A stretch of 8,073 bases of DNA from Crenothrix polyspora. Its GTDB lineage: Bacteria > Pseudomonadota > Gammaproteobacteria > Methylococcales > Methylomonadaceae. A program made the position numbers and the translations under genes. The notes under the pieces were generated by a model, which saw only the letters and a list, made by a program, of their open reading frames with translations, made no database searches and was not told the DNA's origin. Below are positions 5,949-8,073 of the stretch, piece by piece (the first letter of the stretch is position 1; each line of letters begins with the position of its first letter). The DNA lies in assembly GCA_945903675.1 (NCBI GenBank), contig CAMDOP010000136.1:1-8073 (forward strand), read 5' to 3'.

Positions 5949-6200
5949 ATGTCAGAGATACTGATTTATACTGCCGATCGTTGTCCTTATTGCGTTATGG
6001 CTAAACGCTTGCTTGATAAAAAACAGGCGACTTATACCGAAATTAATGTTGATGCTAAAGCAGGCATGAGAGAAGAAATGATGCAAAAGACTAAGCGCCG
6101 AACCGTTCCTCAAATTTACATTGGCGACCTTCATGTAGGCGGATTTGATGATTTATATGCCTTAGAGCAAGCAAAGAAGCTAGATGCTTTGTTGCAATAA
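5949..6200 (+). CDS. grxC: Glutaredoxin 3
   Basis: This small cytoplasmic thiol-disulfide oxidoreductase is reduced by glutathione and serves ribonucleotide reductase and protein deglutathionylation. The 83 residues equal the length of E. coli Grx3. The dithiol active site C-P-Y-C is at 12-15, the cis-proline motif T-V-P at 52-54, and the glutathione-binding G-G-F-D-D at 64-68; the order and spacing are canonical. It is the only plus-strand gene, divergent from gcvH and convergent with yacG. No Shine-Dalgarno is visible: the 18 bases before the ATG are nearly all A, T and C, so initiation may rely on an unstructured AT-rich leader. The start is nonetheless supported by the family's usual N-terminus (about 10 residues before the CPYC). 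Confidence 0.96.
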   Translation: MSEILIYTADRCPYCVMAKRLLDKKQATYTEINVDAKAGMREEMMQKTKRRTVPQIYIGDLHVGGFDDLYALEQAKKLDALLQ

Positions 6201-6256
6201 TATATTGTTGGTTTGTTGTTTTAAGCAAGCTAGTTTCGGCAACAATGGCGAGTGAA

Positions 6257-6287
6257 AATACCATCAATCTACAGGGTTAATGGTATT
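6257..6287 (-). terminator. Possible weak terminator at the end of the zapD-yacG operon
   Basis: A perfect 8-bp inverted repeat, AATACCAT (6257-6264) and ATGGTATT (6280-6287), overlaps the last codons and stop of yacG. On the minus strand the second arm runs on into two further T. The 15-base loop and AT-rich stem make it a weak candidate. It is the only hairpin with a T-tail between the convergent grxC and yacG. Confidence 0.35.
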
Positions 6288-6483
6288 GGGTCTCATCAAA
6301 TTCATCTATATGCTCATCTAAATCTTCCCCAGGAATTCTTTTTTCTTCCATGGCCCATTCACCTAAATCTATCAATTTGCAGCGTTCACAACAAAAAGGC
6401 TTAAAAATCTGTTCGGCTACCCAGTGCACAGATTTTTTACAGGTGGGACATTTTACGATTAGCGGTGAATTGATAAGTGACAT
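6277..6483 (-). CDS. yacG: DNA gyrase inhibitor YacG (zinc-binding)
   Basis: YacG is a small zinc protein that binds GyrB and blocks DNA binding by gyrase in E. coli. From the ATG at 6481-6483 it has 68 residues (E. coli 65). Four zinc ligands are present as C12-x2-C15 and C31-x3-C35 with this start, followed by the hallmark L-I-D-L-G-E-W and E-E-K-R-I-P. The tail is acidic, as usual. C32 gives an extra Cys next to a ligand (P-F-C-C-E-R-C). A longer reading from a GTG at 6498 is possible, but the ATG overlaps the zapD stop as TAATG, a typical coupled arrangement, and gives the expected length. Translation is probably coupled to zapD, because no Shine-Dalgarno is evident. Confidence 0.93.
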   Translation of the reverse strand: MSLINSPLIVKCPTCKKSVHWVAEQIFKPFCCERCKLIDLGEWAMEEKRIPGEDLDEHIDEFDETQYH

Positions 6484-7253
6484 TAGAATAAACAGCACGT
6501 TAACTTGAAAGGAATGTCATTTACAGTTTGGATGGGGCGTCTGTCGTCAATAGACGGCTCCATAAATCGAATGGTGCAACGGTGTTTTCCGCCACTGATT
6601 TCGGCAAAATAAGGTAATGATGTGTCTAGGTCTATTTTGATAAGCTGAAAAGCTTGGCTTTGATCTAGTGGTAGCTGAAAAAAACCTGCTTTGGCTATTT
6701 CATTGCTAGCTGAGCGACTATTGCGTATGAAATCAAGTATAAACTCAATTGCAGCATAGATGTCAGTAAAAGAGCTACTCCAATGCAATAGATCTTTCAT
6801 CCGTATAGATTCGTCTTGTTCTAGCCAGTGATGGTATTCGGGTAAATCAAAAGAATAGGTGCCGCCTGGTATAGAGCTACGTTGAGCGATGCTTTGAAAT
6901 AAGTGGCTTTGTAAGATATGGCCGCCTATTTTTCCAGTTATGGCATAGAGCTTTTCATTTATTTTAGCCAGTTGGGCTAGGATTTCTTGTAATCTATCCC
7001 TATCAACACCTTTGTTGTTGGCTATTTTATTAAGATTGCTGGCTTGGCGATCTAGCTCTTTTAAAAGTTCTGATTTTAAATCATTACGTTTAAATAGAAT
7101 CATTAAGTCAAGTATGACAGTAATGGCTGCGCGTTTTTCAGCAACACTTTCCCCTACTGATAACAGAAAGAATTGTTTGAATAGTTGTTCAAGTCTTATG
7201 AAAACACGGATGCGTTCGTTGAGTGGGAATTCATAAGTAATAGTGTTATTCAC
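6483..7253 (-). CDS. zapD: Cell division protein ZapD
   Basis: ZapD (formerly YacF, DUF1342) is a cytoplasmic FtsZ-binding protein that bundles protofilaments at the division ring. The 256-residue protein (E. coli 247) begins with Y-E-F-P-L-N-E-R-I-R-V-F-I-R-L-E, the conserved opening, has a mostly helical N-terminal half, and contains S-I-P-G-G-T-Y-S-F-D-L-P-E-Y-H-H-W-L, a family landmark. It ends with D-I-P-F-K-L-T-C-C. The start codon is GTG at 7251-7253, inside the end of coaE, overlapping it by 8 bases. No in-frame ATG is near, and a later start would remove the conserved opening. The gene's stop overlaps the yacG ATG by one base. The coaE-zapD-yacG order is the usual proteobacterial one. 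Confidence 0.95.
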   Translation of the reverse strand: MNNTITYEFPLNERIRVFIRLEQLFKQFFLLSVGESVAEKRAAITVILDLMILFKRNDLKSELLKELDRQASNLNKIANNKGVDRDRLQEILAQLAKINEKLYAITGKIGGHILQSHLFQSIAQRSSIPGGTYSFDLPEYHHWLEQDESIRMKDLLHWSSSFTDIYAAIEFILDFIRNSRSASNEIAKAGFFQLPLDQSQAFQLIKIDLDTSLPYFAEISGGKHRCTIRFMEPSIDDRRPIQTVNDIPFKLTCCLF

Positions 7254-7863
7254 AAACAGTTTTATCCTGGCTGGCGCTTAACGAAAGGTAAGAATTGTGC
7301 AGTCTTTTAACAGTTTCTGCAAGTTTGTCGTTGGCTATTGAAGTATCGATGAGATCCTGAGTATGCGTTCTTCGGTAAGTTCGGGATACTTGGCTATCAA
7401 TAATGGCTTGTATTTGTGCCAATGGCAGGCCATCTCTTTTTTGTACGCGCTCGATTTGGCTTTCTACAGGACAATCAATCACAAGTATTCTATCGACCAA
7501 GGCGATCATGTTAGTTTCAAATAATAAAGGAATGCTAATGATGCAGTAAGCCGAGTCTAGTGCTTCAACGGCTGTTTGTATAGCTTGATAAATTTTAGGA
7601 TGCAATATGGCTTCTAGCTTTTGTTTTTGTAGGCTATCCGAAAAAATGAGTTGGCTAAGCTTTTTCCTATTTAACGAACCATCTATATTCATAATATCTG
7701 AGCCAAATGCTAACACTATTTCGCTAAGTGCAGGTTTTCCGATTTCGACTAATTGGTGAGCGATGGTGTCAGCGTCAATAATGGGTATGTTTAATTGTTC
7801 GAACAGCTTTGATACCGTTGTTTTTCCGCAACCTATGCCGCCAGTAAGTCCAATCTTTAACAT
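7246..7863 (-). CDS. coaE: Dephospho-CoA kinase
   Basis: CoaE catalyses the last step of coenzyme A synthesis, phosphorylating the 3' hydroxyl of dephospho-CoA with ATP in the cytoplasm. The 205 residues match E. coli (206). The P-loop G-G-I-G-C-G-K-T-T is at 8-16 and D-A-D (30-32) holds the catalytic Asp. S-I-P-L-L-F-E in the middle is the conserved substrate-side strand, and R-V-Q-K-R-D-G belongs to the lid. The C-terminal segment S-R-T-Y-R-R-T-H diverges somewhat from the common S-R-E-E-R form. It begins 3 bp after the pilD stop and its last 8 bases overlap the zapD GTG start. No strong Shine-Dalgarno is seen, consistent with coupled translation in the pilD-coaE-zapD-yacG operon. Confidence 0.97.
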   Translation of the reverse strand: MLKIGLTGGIGCGKTTVSKLFEQLNIPIIDADTIAHQLVEIGKPALSEIVLAFGSDIMNIDGSLNRKKLSQLIFSDSLQKQKLEAILHPKIYQAIQTAVEALDSAYCIISIPLLFETNMIALVDRILVIDCPVESQIERVQKRDGLPLAQIQAIIDSQVSRTYRRTHTQDLIDTSIANDKLAETVKRLHNSYLSLSASQDKTVCE

Positions 7864-7866
7864 GGA

Positions 7867-8073
7867 TTACAAGCCTGAGTAGGTTAAATAAAGATGATTA
7901 AGGTCGCTGCCCCATAATAAAGCTATCCAACCGGCACTCGCTAAATAAGGTCCAAAAGGAATAGGCTTGCTGTGATGGTGTTTATTAAAAACAATTAAGA
8001 TGACGCCAATCGTAGCGCCTACTAATGATGATAATAGGATGATTATAGCTAAATATTTCCAGCCTAACCAAGC
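7867..8073 (-). CDS. pilD: Type 4 prepilin peptidase/N-methyltransferase, C-terminal fragment
   Basis: The last 68 codons of a gene running off the right edge. The translation starts A-W-L-G-W-K-Y-L, passes through the hydrophobic L-L-S-S-L-V-G-A-T-I-G segment, then K-P-I-P-F-G-P-Y-L-A, and ends in a final membrane segment A-G-W-I-A-L-L-W-G. The LLSSxVGA and IPFGPYLA blocks are diagnostic of the PilD/GspO family, the inner-membrane aspartic protease that cleaves and methylates type IV pilins and type II secretion pseudopilins. The catalytic aspartates and the Cys-rich N-terminal domain lie outside the window. The stop is 3 bp before the coaE ATG. A type IV pilus or type II secretion system elsewhere in the genome is implied. 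Confidence 0.93.
   Translation of the reverse strand, partial: AWLGWKYLAIIILLSSLVGATIGVILIVFNKHHHSKPIPFGPYLASAGWIALLWGSDLNHLYLTYSGL

Noticed and set aside
6204..6246. ATTGTTG/CAACAAT inverted repeat after grxC as a terminator
   Set aside because: The loop is about 29 bases, the stem is AT-rich and no T-run follows, so termination is not supported.
6277..6498. Longer YacG from a GTG at 6496-6498
   Set aside because: It would add five hydrophobic residues not typical of the family; the ATG at 6483 gives the standard length and the TAATG overlap with zapD.
7012..7236. 74-codon plus-strand open frame opposite zapD
   Set aside because: Antisense to the conserved ZapD N-terminus; no independent support.

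Overview
The window reads as ordinary chromosome from a moderately AT-rich gammaproteobacterium. The support is a full-length 630-residue ParE, MazG, DgkA, GcvH and Grx3-type glutaredoxin, and above all the gene run pilD-coaE-zapD-yacG, whose last two members are characteristic of gamma- and betaproteobacteria. Dispersed heptamer arrays and small AT-rich hairpins between genes would fit an environmental lineage such as a methane oxidiser or sulfur bacterium, but that placement is a guess. No phage, transposase, CRISPR, toxin-antitoxin or defence gene is visible, and no tRNA or rRNA.

Layout, left to right. Positions 1-59 hold the first 19 codons of a PhnA/YjdM-type zinc-ribbon gene (minus strand), cut by the window edge. 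Positions 60-285 are non-coding and contain a 61-bp imperfect palindrome just after the next gene. From 286 to 2932 (minus) parE is followed by a membrane-anchored SAM-methyltransferase-like gene 16 bp downstream. Positions 2933-3178 (246 bp, the longest gene-free stretch) hold a two-hairpin terminator-like element and a candidate parE promoter. From 3179 to 5762 (minus) runs gcvH-dgkA-PfkB kinase-mazG, with the last three only 12-15 bp apart. Positions 5763-5948 separate gcvH from the divergent grxC and are largely filled by an inverted pair of heptamer-repeat arrays. grxC (plus) is the only rightward gene. It converges on yacG, which closes a tightly overlapping minus-strand operon pilD (partial)-coaE-zapD-yacG reaching the right edge.

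How the genes work together: parE supplies the ATPase half of topoisomerase IV (parC is not here). mazG and the PfkB kinase both act on small nucleotide or sugar substrates and sit in one transcription unit with the lipid kinase dgkA, perhaps with gcvH as first gene. PilD, CoaE, ZapD and YacG do unrelated jobs (pilin processing, CoA synthesis, FtsZ bundling, gyrase inhibition) but are a long-conserved neighbourhood, translationally linked here by an 8-base and a 1-base overlap.

Nothing in the coding content looks like a new system. The parts that deserve a second look are the intergenic elements, mainly the phased heptamer arrays at 5781-5924, and the little-characterised membrane methyltransferase.
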